This document shows, in pieces, positions 8,744-16,588 of a stretch of 64,000 bases of DNA. The position numbers and the translations under genes were made by a program. Positions within the stretch are counted from its first letter, which is position 1. Each line of letters begins with the position of its first letter. The notes under the pieces were generated by a model that was given only the letters and a program-made list of their open reading frames with translations, did not search any database and was not told where the DNA came from. Source of the stretch: Nocardioides lijunqiniae (GTDB taxonomy: Bacteria > Actinomycetota > Actinomycetes > Propionibacteriales > Nocardioidaceae); contig NZ_JACJGM010000015.1 of the NCBI RefSeq assembly GCF_015024225.1, positions 94,136 through 158,135 of the forward strand. Direction: 5' to 3'.

Positions 8744-9490
8744 TCACCAGGGCACGACGCCGTCGTCGTCGAAGAAGCCACCGGTCGGGCCGTCGTCGGG
8801 CAGGGTCGCGAGCCGGATCGCCGTCGCAGCGCCCTGCTCTGGGGTGCGGTGGCCGCGGAAGCCGTTGAGGTCCGTGGCGACGAAGCCCGGGCAGGCCGCG
8901 TTGATGAGGACGGGCGAGCCCGCCAGCTCCTTGGCGTACTGGACCGTGACGGCGTTGAGGAACGACTTCGACGGGGAGTAGGCCACCGCCACCGGGCCGC
9001 TGTCGGCGTCCGGGTCGGTCTGGCGGGCGAGGGAGCCCACGCTGCTCGACATGTTGACGATGCGCGGCGCCGACGAGCGGCGCAGCAGCGGCAGCATCGC
9101 GTTGGTGACCCGGATGACGCCGATGACGTTGGTCTCCACGGCGTCGCGCACGACGTCGAGGTCGGCGGTGGTGGGCGTCTGCGCCATGCCGCCGGTGATG
9201 CCGGCGTTGTTGACCAGCGCGTCGAGCCCGCCTCGCTCCTCCAGCAGCCGCGCGGCGGCCGCGACGCTGGCGTCGTCGGTCACGTCCAGCGGTACGCCGA
9301 ACGCGTCCACGCCCGCCTCCCGCAGCCGGGTCACCGCCTCCTCGCGGCGCTGCTCGTCGCGGGCGCCGACGCCGACCCGCCAGCCGAGGGCGCCGAGGCC
9401 GGCCGCGATCTCGTAGCCGATCCCCTTATTGGCGCCGGTGACCAGCGCGGTCCTGGGGCTGTCTGTCTGCTCGTTCGTGTGGATGCTCAT
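8744..9490 (-). CDS. SDR family oxidoreductase
   Basis: A 248-residue classical short-chain dehydrogenase. It has TALVTGANKGIGYEIA (cofactor binding), NNAG, a catalytic Ser in NMSSSVGSLA and YSPSK with Tyr and Lys. It resembles the carbonyl reductase-like SDRs that LysR or TetR regulators often flank. It is divergent from the LysR gene, 68 nt between starts, the usual arrangement of a LysR protein and its target. Substrate unknown. Confidence 0.85.
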   Translation of the reverse strand: MSIHTNEQTDSPRTALVTGANKGIGYEIAAGLGALGWRVGVGARDEQRREEAVTRLREAGVDAFGVPLDVTDDASVAAAARLLEERGGLDALVNNAGITGGMAQTPTTADLDVVRDAVETNVIGVIRVTNAMLPLLRRSSAPRIVNMSSSVGSLARQTDPDADSGPVAVAYSPSKSFLNAVTVQYAKELAGSPVLINAACPGFVATDLNGFRGHRTPEQGAATAIRLATLPDDGPTGGFFDDDGVVPW

Positions 9491-9545
9491 GCCTCGAGCG
9501 TGTCCGGACGCGCGCCGCTCCCCAACACCGATGAGGTGGGCACCG

Positions 9546-9560
9546 ATACCGTGGGGGTAT
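9546..9560. promoter_or_regulatory. Candidate LysR-type operator
   Basis: ATACC-N5-GGTAT is an inverted repeat with T-N11-A form, typical of LysR boxes. It overlaps the lysR start codon, which would suit autoregulation, and lies 56 nt from the divergent SDR start. The assignment rests on symmetry and position alone. Confidence 0.35.
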
Positions 9561-10425
9561 GGACACCGCGACCGGCCTGGAGACGCGCGAGCTGCGCTAC
9601 TTCGTGGCCGTCGCGGAGGAGCTGCACTTCGGCCGGGCCGCGGAGCGGCTCGGCATGGCGCAGCCGCCGCTGTCGCGTGCCATCAGCCAGCTCGAGCGCC
9701 GGGTGGGGGCCACGCTGCTCGACCGCACCAGCCGCCGGGTGACGCTGACCGAGGCCGGTCGGGTGCTGCTCGAGGAGGGTCGCGCCGCGCTCGAGGCGGT
9801 GGAGGCCGCCGGACGGCGCGCGCAGCGGGCGGCACTCGCGGGAACGGGGCAGGCGTCGGTGGTGCTCACGGCCAAGGCCGGCGCCTCCAGCGAGCTGCTC
9901 GCCAAGCTCCTCGACGCCTACGCCGCCGAGCCCGGCGCCGCCGCCGTCGACGTGCACCTGTGCGGCCCCGGCGAGCAGGAGCGGCTGCTGCGCGACGGGC
10001 GCGCCGACGTCGCGCTGCTGCACCGGCCCTTCGACGCGACGGCCGGCTTCGACACCGAGGACCTCGTCACCGAGCACCAGGTGGTGCTGCTGCCGGCCGG
10101 GCACCCGCTCAGCCTGCGGAGCGAGATGACGCTCGCGGAGGTCGCCGACCTGCCCGGCCTGCCGCTGCCGCGCTGGCCCCGCCGCGACGGCAGCTTCCCC
10201 GACGGAGCCGGCCCGCAGGTGCGCGACCACACGCAGGTGCTCCAGCTGATCGCGCTCGGCCGCGCCTGCGCGGTCCTGCCGGAGTCGGCCGCGGCCACGC
10301 TCGGGCGCGACCTGTCCGCCGTACGGGTGACGGACGCGCCCGAGGTCACCACCGTCATCGCGTGGCCCGCGCACAGCCGCTCACGCGCCGTCGCCGGGCT
10401 GGTGCAGGCGGCGCTGCGGCTCTAG
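9559..10425 (+). CDS. LysR family transcriptional regulator
   Basis: A 288-residue LysR regulator. The N-terminal winged helix reads ELRYFVAVAEELHFGRAAE and RLGMAQPPLSRAISQLE. The C-terminal part is a periplasmic-binding-like effector domain. It is divergent from the SDR gene, its likely target. Its TAG stop shares the palindrome CTAG with the stop of the convergent kstR2, so the two coding regions overlap by 4 nt. Confidence 0.9.
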   Translation: MDTATGLETRELRYFVAVAEELHFGRAAERLGMAQPPLSRAISQLERRVGATLLDRTSRRVTLTEAGRVLLEEGRAALEAVEAAGRRAQRAALAGTGQASVVLTAKAGASSELLAKLLDAYAAEPGAAAVDVHLCGPGEQERLLRDGRADVALLHRPFDATAGFDTEDLVTEHQVVLLPAGHPLSLRSEMTLAEVADLPGLPLPRWPRRDGSFPDGAGPQVRDHTQVLQLIALGRACAVLPESAAATLGRDLSAVRVTDAPEVTTVIAWPAHSRSRAVAGLVQAALRL

Positions 10426-11051
10426 TCCCGACCGGGCCGGCGGAGCAGGCCGCCGTGCAGCATCGTGAGGTACTGGTCGGCGACGGCCTCGTGCTGGAGC
10501 CGGCCGTCGGGGCGGTACCACCGCACGGTCGCCCATACCGCGTCGCGGATGAAGCGGTAGACGACGAGCGGGTCGAGGTCGTCGCGGAACTCGCCCGAGC
10601 GCTGCCCCTCCTCGAGGACGCCGAGCCACACCTGGTTGACCTGGGTGCTGGTCTCGCCGACGAAGCCGAGCTCCGGCAGGCTGGCGATGACGGCCGACTC
10701 GTTCTGGTAGAGCGCGACCGCGTGCGGGCTGGCGTGGATCGTGGCGAACGCGCTGCGCACGAGCCCGTCCAGGCTCTCGCGAGGCCCGCCGCCGCTCTCG
10801 GTGCTGGCGACGAAGCCGGCGAGCAGGGTCCTCATGAAGTCCTGGAGGATCTCCTGCAGCATCGCCTCCTTGGACTGGAAGTGGTGGTAGAGGCTGCCGG
10901 AGAGGATCCCGGCCTCGTCGGCGATGTCACGCACGGTCGTCTGGGAGTAGCCGCGGGTGGCGAAGAGCTCCTCGGCGATGGCCAGCAGCTCGGCGCGGCG
11001 GGTCGAGCCGGCGCCCCCCGGACGGCGTCGGGGTCGGTCGTCGTCGCTCAT
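10422..11051 (-). CDS. kstR2: TetR family repressor KstR2
   Basis: A 209-residue TetR repressor with the helix-turn-helix TTVRDIADEAGILSGSLYHHF. The ATG at 11051 (MSDDDRPRRRPGG) follows GGAAGGGG and is preferred over further upstream GTG codons. It is divergent from fadD3, and an exact KstR2 motif lies between them. KstR2 is known to sense HIP-CoA, the FadD3 product, and to repress HIP degradation genes. The two motif matches in front of fadE30/fadE31 and fadD3/kstR2 make the identification strong. It would autoregulate through the intergenic site. Confidence 0.92.
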   Translation of the reverse strand: MSDDDRPRRRPGGAGSTRRAELLAIAEELFATRGYSQTTVRDIADEAGILSGSLYHHFQSKEAMLQEILQDFMRTLLAGFVASTESGGGPRESLDGLVRSAFATIHASPHAVALYQNESAVIASLPELGFVGETSTQVNQVWLGVLEEGQRSGEFRDDLDPLVVYRFIRDAVWATVRWYRPDGRLQHEAVADQYLTMLHGGLLRRPGRD

Positions 11052-11086
11052 CGAGGCCCCTTCCGGTCCGGTACCGTAGGTTACCA

Positions 11087-11100
11087 AACAAGCACTTGGT
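11087..11100. promoter_or_regulatory. KstR2 operator between kstR2 and fadD3
   Basis: AACAAGCACTTGGT matches AnCAAGnnCTTGnT at every defined position. It lies 16 nt upstream of the fadD3 start and 36 nt from kstR2, so one site could control both. The core CAAGCACTTG is identical to that of the site at 2528-2541. Confidence 0.9.
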
Positions 11101-11115
11101 CAGTGAGGAGCACCC

Positions 11116-12705
11116 GTGGCGACAGCGCACACCATCCCGGCCCTCCTGGAGCAGGCGTCCGCGCGCCACGGCGACCGCCCGGCGTTCGTCGACGGCGACA
11201 CGGTCCTCACCTACGCCGAGCTGGCCGCCGAGGTCGTGCGCGCCGCTCGCGGGCTGCGGGCCGTCGGCGTCCAGCCCGGTGACCGGGTGGCGGTGTGGGC
11301 TCCCAACCGCACGGAGTTCGCGCTGGCCCTGCTGGGCGCGCAGAGCCTGGGGGCGGCGCTGGTGCCGCTCAACACCCGCTACCGCGGCCACGAGGCGCGG
11401 GTCGTCCTGGAGCGCTCGGGCGCGAGCGTGCTGGTCGTCGCCGACGGCTTCCTCGACACCCACTACACGCGGATGCTGCGCGAGTCGGCGCCCGAGGGGT
11501 CCGACGAGTCCTCCCCGGTCGCCGGGCTCCCCCGCCTGCACACGGTCGTCGACCTGGGCGGCGGCGGCGAGGAGGGCACGCTGGCGTGGGCCGAGCTGCT
11601 CGCCCGCGGGGAGCAGGTGCCCGTCTCGGAGGTGGCCGGGCTCGCGGCCGGGGTCACGCCCGACACGGTCTGCGACATCCTCTTCACCTCCGGCACGACC
11701 GGCGTGCCCAAGGGCGTCATGAGCAGCCACCGCCAGACGCTGGGGGTCGCTCAGGTGTGGGCCACCGGCGCCGGACTCACCGACCAGGACCGCTACGCCG
11801 TCATCAACCCGTTCTTCCACAGCTTCGGCTACAAGGCCGGCATCATCACCGCGATGACCGCCGGGACGGCGATCCACCCGGTCCCGGTCTACTCGCCCGA
11901 GAGCCTGATGGAGCTGGTCGAGCGCGAGCGGATCACCGTGCTCCCCGGAGCACCGACCCTCTTCCTCACCCTGATCAACCACCCCCGGCTCGCCGACTTC
12001 GACCTCTCCTCGCTGCGCTTCGCGATCGCCGGCGCGGCCACGGTGCCGGAGACGCTGTTCGAGCAGATGCTGACCGTGCTCGGCTTCGACCAGGTGGCGC
12101 AGGCCTACGGCCTCACCGAGTGCGTCGTGGCCACCCAGTCGCGCCCCGGCGAGGACCCTCGTCACGTCGCCGAGACCACGGGGCCCGGCGTCCCGGGCAT
12201 CGAGGTCCGCGTGGTCGACGAGCACGGCCAGGACGTCGCGGTGGGCGCCGACGGCGAGGTCCTGCTGCGGGGCGACAACGTCATGCTGGGCTACTTCGAG
12301 GACCCCGAGGCGACCGCCGAGGCGATCGACCCCGACGGCTGGCTGCACACCGGCGACGTCGGCCGGCTCGACGAGCACGGCTGCCTGAAGATCACCGACC
12401 GGATCAAGGACATGTTCACGGTGGGCGGCTTCAACGTCTATCCCGCGGAGGTCGAGAACGTCCTGAGCCGCCACCCCGACGTCGTCGAGGCCGCGGTGGT
12501 CGGCGTGCCCGACGAGCGCATGGGCACGGTCGGTCGCGCCTACCTCATCCTGCGCGACGGTGTCGCGGCCGACGAGGCCGCGCTGACGGCGTACTGCCGG
12601 GAGCGGCTGGCCAACTTCAAGGTGCCGCGCGAGCTCGTGGTGCTCGCGGAGCTGCCGCGCAACGCGAGCGGCAAGGTGCTGAAGAAGGACCTGCGCTCGT
12701 CGTGA
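11116..12705 (+). CDS. fadD3: HIP-CoA synthetase FadD3 (acyl-CoA ligase)
   Basis: A 529-residue adenylate-forming CoA ligase. It shows the phosphate-binding motif FTSGTTGVPKG (about residue 191), YGLTE (about 331), GWLHTGDVG (about 407) and the C-terminal catalytic Lys in NASGKVLKK (about 518). The GTG start has GAGGAG 5 nt upstream. FadD3 activates the bicyclic steroid remnant HIP to HIP-CoA, the first step of this branch and the source of the KstR2 inducer. Placement opposite kstR2 with an operator between them supports this over a generic fatty-acid ligase. Confidence 0.9.
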   Translation: MATAHTIPALLEQASARHGDRPAFVDGDTVLTYAELAAEVVRAARGLRAVGVQPGDRVAVWAPNRTEFALALLGAQSLGAALVPLNTRYRGHEARVVLERSGASVLVVADGFLDTHYTRMLRESAPEGSDESSPVAGLPRLHTVVDLGGGGEEGTLAWAELLARGEQVPVSEVAGLAAGVTPDTVCDILFTSGTTGVPKGVMSSHRQTLGVAQVWATGAGLTDQDRYAVINPFFHSFGYKAGIITAMTAGTAIHPVPVYSPESLMELVERERITVLPGAPTLFLTLINHPRLADFDLSSLRFAIAGAATVPETLFEQMLTVLGFDQVAQAYGLTECVVATQSRPGEDPRHVAETTGPGVPGIEVRVVDEHGQDVAVGADGEVLLRGDNVMLGYFEDPEATAEAIDPDGWLHTGDVGRLDEHGCLKITDRIKDMFTVGGFNVYPAEVENVLSRHPDVVEAAVVGVPDERMGTVGRAYLILRDGVAADEAALTAYCRERLANFKVPRELVVLAELPRNASGKVLKKDLRSS

Positions 12706-12714
12706 CCTCGCCGG

Positions 12715-13215
12715 TCAGGTGAGGTCGGTGCGGCGGGACCACCAGCGCGGGTCGAACCGCGTCAGGACCGCGGTGACGACGGCGAGCAGGACCACCCCGG
12801 CGATCGTGAGGTGCGGGGAGACACGCGCCCAGGCGAGGAGCACAGGGTTGAAGCCGGTGAGGGCCAGGTCGTCGGAGACGGCCCGCGCACCCACCTCCTC
12901 GCCTGCCTCCGGGGACGGTCCGCCGTAGCGGTTGCTGACGTCGCCGTCGGTGGACCCCCAGGTGGCCTCGCAGGTGGTCGGCTTGCCGGGCGGCGGGCCG
13001 GTGCGGCACCGGGCGTCGTCGGCGACCGCGGCGGTGACCGCCCGGTCCTCGACCCAGCCGCTCGCGGCGCCGTGCATGAACAGCCACACGGGCGCACCGA
13101 ACAGCACGGCCGCGCAGCCGACGAGCAGCACCGGCAGCGCGAGCCGCACCAGCAGCGGGCGGCGGCTGGGCCGGAGGTTGAGCGGGCGGTCGACGTCGTG
13201 GGTCGGGTCGGGCAC
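12715..13215 (-). CDS. Hypothetical two-helix membrane protein
   Basis: A 166-residue protein of no family I recognise. A GTG start gives VPDPTHDVDRPLNLRP, then a hydrophobic segment (LLVRLALPVLLVGCAAVLFG), an extracytoplasmic stretch with two Cys (CRTGPPPGKPTTC), and a second hydrophobic segment near residues 140-160. The start overlaps the stop of the upstream gene by one base (TAGTG), so the pair is probably coupled. It converges on fadD3 with a 9-nt gap. Confidence 0.6.
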   Translation of the reverse strand: MPDPTHDVDRPLNLRPSRRPLLVRLALPVLLVGCAAVLFGAPVWLFMHGAASGWVEDRAVTAAVADDARCRTGPPPGKPTTCEATWGSTDGDVSNRYGGPSPEAGEEVGARAVSDDLALTGFNPVLLAWARVSPHLTIAGVVLLAVVTAVLTRFDPRWWSRRTDLT

Positions 13216-13601
13216 TATCCGGCCTCCCGCTCGCGGGTGACCTCGAGCCGGCGCACGCCGCCCAGCCCGCGGCGGTAGCGGACGTGCTCGGCGTGCTCGT
13301 CGAGGGCGGCGTAGAGGGCGTGGTGGGCGGCCCAGGGCAGCGGCTCGTCGCCGCTGCGCCAGCTGGCACCGAACGCGACCCACACCGGCACCCACTCGGC
13401 CGCGGCGTCCCACGCCCCTCGACGGGCCTCGACGAGCCGGCGCCGCAGCTGGAACGCCGCCCGCGGCCCGTCCTCGTGCACCGGCGCCGTGGCCACCGGC
13501 CACACCCACAGGTCGAGCGCCATCAGGTCCAGCTCGAGGTCGCGCAGCGCGGACGGCGCGACCAGCACCGTCGCGACGTTCTCATGCGGCACCCGCCTCA
13601 T
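13215..13601 (-). CDS. Hypothetical soluble protein
   Basis: A 128-residue protein (MRRVPHENVATVLVAPSALR) with no signal peptide or membrane helix and no family I recognise. It is rich in Trp, Arg and acidic residues. Codon bias follows the high third-position GC of neighbouring genes, which supports it being real. It overlaps the downstream membrane-protein gene by one base and probably shares its transcript. Confidence 0.5.
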   Translation of the reverse strand: MRRVPHENVATVLVAPSALRDLELDLMALDLWVWPVATAPVHEDGPRAAFQLRRRLVEARRGAWDAAAEWVPVWVAFGASWRSGDEPLPWAAHHALYAALDEHAEHVRYRRGLGGVRRLEVTREREAG

Positions 13602-13681
13602 GGCCAGAGACGCTAACCGACGCCGCCCCCGGCGTCACCGGTTCCTCCACAGCCGGGGGCGCGGGGCGCCGGGCGCAGTTT

Positions 13682-13761
13682 CCCCAAGGGATGCAGGCGA
13701 AGCGTCACTTCCCTCGGGCTGCAGCGCACGGGAAGTGTCGTCTTCCCTGCATACCTTGGTG
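13682..13761. repeat. Imperfect long inverted repeat in a 348-bp gene-free stretch
   Basis: The gap 13602-13949 has no gene I can support. Inside it, arms 13682-13713 and 13730-13761 are imperfect inverted copies: both read inward CCAAGG-ATGCAGG and end in CACTTCCC, with a few mismatches and a one-base bulge on each side. The loop is 16 nt. It could be a REP-like or MITE-like element or a terminator for the hypothetical gene pair. No T-tract follows. Confidence 0.55.
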
Positions 13762-13949
13762 AAACGTCACCGGCCGCCGGCCGCGCCCGACCTGCATCCG
13801 CAGCGAGCGGCATGGGTACCGCCAGCGTCGACAGCGACCCGAGGACGGAGCACTGCGAGCGGGCGGGGGCAAGCTCGCGGTCGCGATACCTCGCCCGCGA
13901 GCTGCCCGCGCAGGTCCCGCAGATCCTGGTCGAGCTCGGCTGAGCCCGC

Positions 13950-14201
13950 TCAGTCGGCGCGCAGCCGCGTGAGCTTGTGCGCGGCGACGCCGCCCACGAG
14001 GAGGTCAACCACCGCGAACCGCTCCGGCGCCTGCTCGCCGCGGGCGCGGGCCAGCGCCGCCAGGGCGGTGACCGCGACGCCGTATGCCGTCATGCTGCCG
14101 GCGAACCCGGGGAGGTTCACCTCGCCCGCGGGGTCGTAGTCGCCGCCCACCTGGTGGAGGTGGGAGCGGGCCTGCTCGCGAAGGGGGCCGGTGAAGGTCA
14201 T
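13950..14201 (-). pseudogene. Truncated DUF1360-like protein
   Basis: An 83-residue reading frame whose sequence (LPGFAGSMTAYGVAVTALAALA, then DLLVGGVAAHKLTRL) resembles the N-terminal half of actinobacterial DUF1360 membrane proteins. Those normally continue after the HKLSRL motif into an AKD-TSPLR segment and a Cys-containing second half. Here a stop follows three residues later, and I find no continuation in the other frames. It is best read as a 3'-truncated remnant, perhaps deleted together with formation of the adjacent inverted repeat. A short functional protein cannot be excluded. Confidence 0.5.
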
Positions 14202-14268
14202 GCTCGCGGGTACCCCGCTCCCCCGCCTGCACACCCGCCCCAACGGGTGGCTCCGACAGGATGGGGCC

Positions 14269-16581
14269 ATGACGCTCGACGACGTGCTGCAGGAGCCGGC
14301 CCCGGAGCTGGCCGCCGAGACGGTGACCCGGCTGCTGGACCGGGGGTGGGACCTCGGCGGTGCGCGGGTGCGGGCGCTGCCCAGCGAGCGGGACCTCAAC
14401 GCGCTGGTCGGCGACGAGCACGTGCTCAAGGTCTCCAACCCCGCCGAGCCCCGCGAGAGCATCGAGCTGGAGGTCGCGGTGATGGCGCACGTCGCCGCCA
14501 CCGACCCCGACCTGGTGGCGCCCCGCACCGTGCCTACGACCGCCCGCGCGCCGCTCCTGGAGACCACCGACGACACCGGCCGACCCTGCCTGGCCCGTGT
14601 CGTCACCGTGGTGCCCGGCGAGATCCTCGAGGGCACGAGCCTCACCGTCCCCCTCGCCGAGCAGGTGGGCGCGCTCGCGGCCCGCACCAGCGTCGCCCTG
14701 CAGGGCTTCTTCCACCCGGCCGCCGGGGGCCGCGGCCTCGACTGGGACGTACGACGCCTGCCCGACGTGGTCGCGGGCGCGCTGGGCTCCGGCGTGCTCG
14801 ACGCGGCGCGGGAGCCGGTGCTCGCCGGGCTGCCCGAGCGGGTGGGCGACTCGCTGCGCGCGTGCGCCGCGCTGCCGTCGGGCGTCCAGCACGCCGACGT
14901 GACGCTGACCAACGTGCTGGCCCGCGACGGCCGCGTGACCGGCGTCATCGACTTCGGCGACGTCCACCACACCGCGCGCGTCGCCGACCTCGCCGTGACC
15001 CTCACCGCCGTCCTCCGCAACTCCGGCCCACAGACCGTCGCCCTCTGGGACCTCGCCGCAGCGGTGCTGCGCGGCTACCAGCGCCGGTCGCCACTCACCG
15101 CCGAGGAGGTCGCCGTGCTCGGCGACCTGGTGCTGGCCCGGCTGGCCGTCTCGACCCTGATCTCGCGCACCCGGGCCGCCGAGCACACCGACAACCTCAC
15201 CTACATCACGCAGTACGACGACGCGAACGCGCGCGTCCTCGCCGAGCTGGCCACCCTGACGCCTGCCGGGCTGCGCGACCGGATGCACCGCCTCGCCGGC
15301 ACCGCCGCGCCGCACCTCGACGGCGACCTCGGCACCCGCCGGGCGGCCGTCATGGGCGGCCCGCTGTCGCCGCTCTTCTACCGGCAGCCGCTGGAGGTCG
15401 TGCGCGGCGAGGGGCCGTGGCTGGTGACCGCCGACGGCCGCCGGATGCTCGACGCCTACAACAACGTCGCCGTGGTCGGGCACGCGCACCCCACCGTCAC
15501 CCAGGCCGTCACCCGCCAGCTCGGGCGGCTCAACACCCACTCCCGCTACCTGCACCCCGGGGTGGTCCGGCTCGCCGAGCGCCTGGTCGCGACCATGCCC
15601 GACGGCCTGGACACCGTCCTCTTCACGACCTCCGGCACCGAGGCCAACGAGCTCGCCTGGCGCCTGGCCACGGAGGCGACCGGCGGTGACGGCGCGGTCA
15701 TCGCGCGCCACGCCTACCACGGCAGCACCCGCTGGATGGCCGACCTCAGCCCCAACGAGTGGCCCGAGGGTCACCGCCCCGACGGGGTGGCGCTCTTCGA
15801 GGCGCCGTACGGTCCGGCCGGCGCACTGACCGCGGAGGTCGCGGCGGGCCGGGTGCGCGACGCGGCCGCGGAGCTCGCGGCGAGCGGTCACCGCGCCGCG
15901 CTGGTCCTGGCCGACAGCGGGTTCACCAGCGAGGGCGTGCGCGACGCCCCGGCCTCCTACCTCCAGGGGCTCGTCGACGGCGCCCACGAGGCCGGCGCCC
16001 TCTACCTCGCCGACGAGGTCCAGGTGGGCTACGGCCGCACCGGGCCCCTGCTGTGGCGCTTCGCGCTCGCCGGCGTCACCCCCGACATCGTCACCCTCGG
16101 CAAGCCGATGGGCGCCGGCTACCCCGTCGGCGCGGTCATCACGCGACGCGAGATCGCCGACGTGCTCGCCCGGCGCTACGAGTACTTCTCGACCTTCGCG
16201 GCCACGCCCGTGGCGGCGGCCGCCGGCAACGCGGTGCTCGACGTCCTGGAGGACGAGCGACTCCCCCAGCGCGCTGTCGCCGTCGGCGAGCACCTGCGGG
16301 CCGGCCTGCGGGGGCTGTCGGCTCGGCACGACGCCGTCGGCGAGGTGCGCGGCACGGGCCTGCTCGCCGGCGTCGACCTGCTCGCCGGGCGCGACCACGC
16401 ACGCGACGTCCTGGCCGGGCTGGTCGAGCGCGGTGTCCTGGCCGGCCTGACCGGACCGGGCGGCGTGGTCCTGAAGGTGCGCCCGCCGCTGGTCTGGGAG
16501 ACCGAGCACGCCGACCTCTTCGTGGCCGCGCTGGACGACGTGCTCGGCGACCTGCGCGCCCACGTCGTGGCTGCGAGGTGA
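14269..16581 (+). CDS. APH-type kinase fused to class-III PLP aminotransferase/phospho-lyase
   Basis: A 770-residue two-domain protein. Residues about 20-330 form an APH/HYKK-type kinase with the catalytic loop GVQHADVTLTNVL (about 207) and the metal site VIDFGD (about 227). Residues about 350-770 form a class-III aminotransferase with TTSGTEANE, LADEVQVGYGRTG and the PLP lysine in LGKPMGAGYPVG (Lys612). In vertebrates separate proteins of these two families phosphorylate hydroxylysine and then remove phosphate and ammonia by PLP-dependent lyase chemistry, so a kinase plus phospho-lyase acting on one amino-alcohol is a reasonable model. Related bacterial fusions can carry a peptidase domain in the middle; this one does not. 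Confidence 0.82.
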   Translation: MTLDDVLQEPAPELAAETVTRLLDRGWDLGGARVRALPSERDLNALVGDEHVLKVSNPAEPRESIELEVAVMAHVAATDPDLVAPRTVPTTARAPLLETTDDTGRPCLARVVTVVPGEILEGTSLTVPLAEQVGALAARTSVALQGFFHPAAGGRGLDWDVRRLPDVVAGALGSGVLDAAREPVLAGLPERVGDSLRACAALPSGVQHADVTLTNVLARDGRVTGVIDFGDVHHTARVADLAVTLTAVLRNSGPQTVALWDLAAAVLRGYQRRSPLTAEEVAVLGDLVLARLAVSTLISRTRAAEHTDNLTYITQYDDANARVLAELATLTPAGLRDRMHRLAGTAAPHLDGDLGTRRAAVMGGPLSPLFYRQPLEVVRGEGPWLVTADGRRMLDAYNNVAVVGHAHPTVTQAVTRQLGRLNTHSRYLHPGVVRLAERLVATMPDGLDTVLFTTSGTEANELAWRLATEATGGDGAVIARHAYHGSTRWMADLSPNEWPEGHRPDGVALFEAPYGPAGALTAEVAAGRVRDAAAELAASGHRAALVLADSGFTSEGVRDAPASYLQGLVDGAHEAGALYLADEVQVGYGRTGPLLWRFALAGVTPDIVTLGKPMGAGYPVGAVITRREIADVLARRYEYFSTFAATPVAAAAGNAVLDVLEDERLPQRAVAVGEHLRAGLRGLSARHDAVGEVRGTGLLAGVDLLAGRDHARDVLAGLVERGVLAGLTGPGGVVLKVRPPLVWETEHADLFVAALDDVLGDLRAHVVAAR

Positions 16582-16588
16582 GCGCCGC

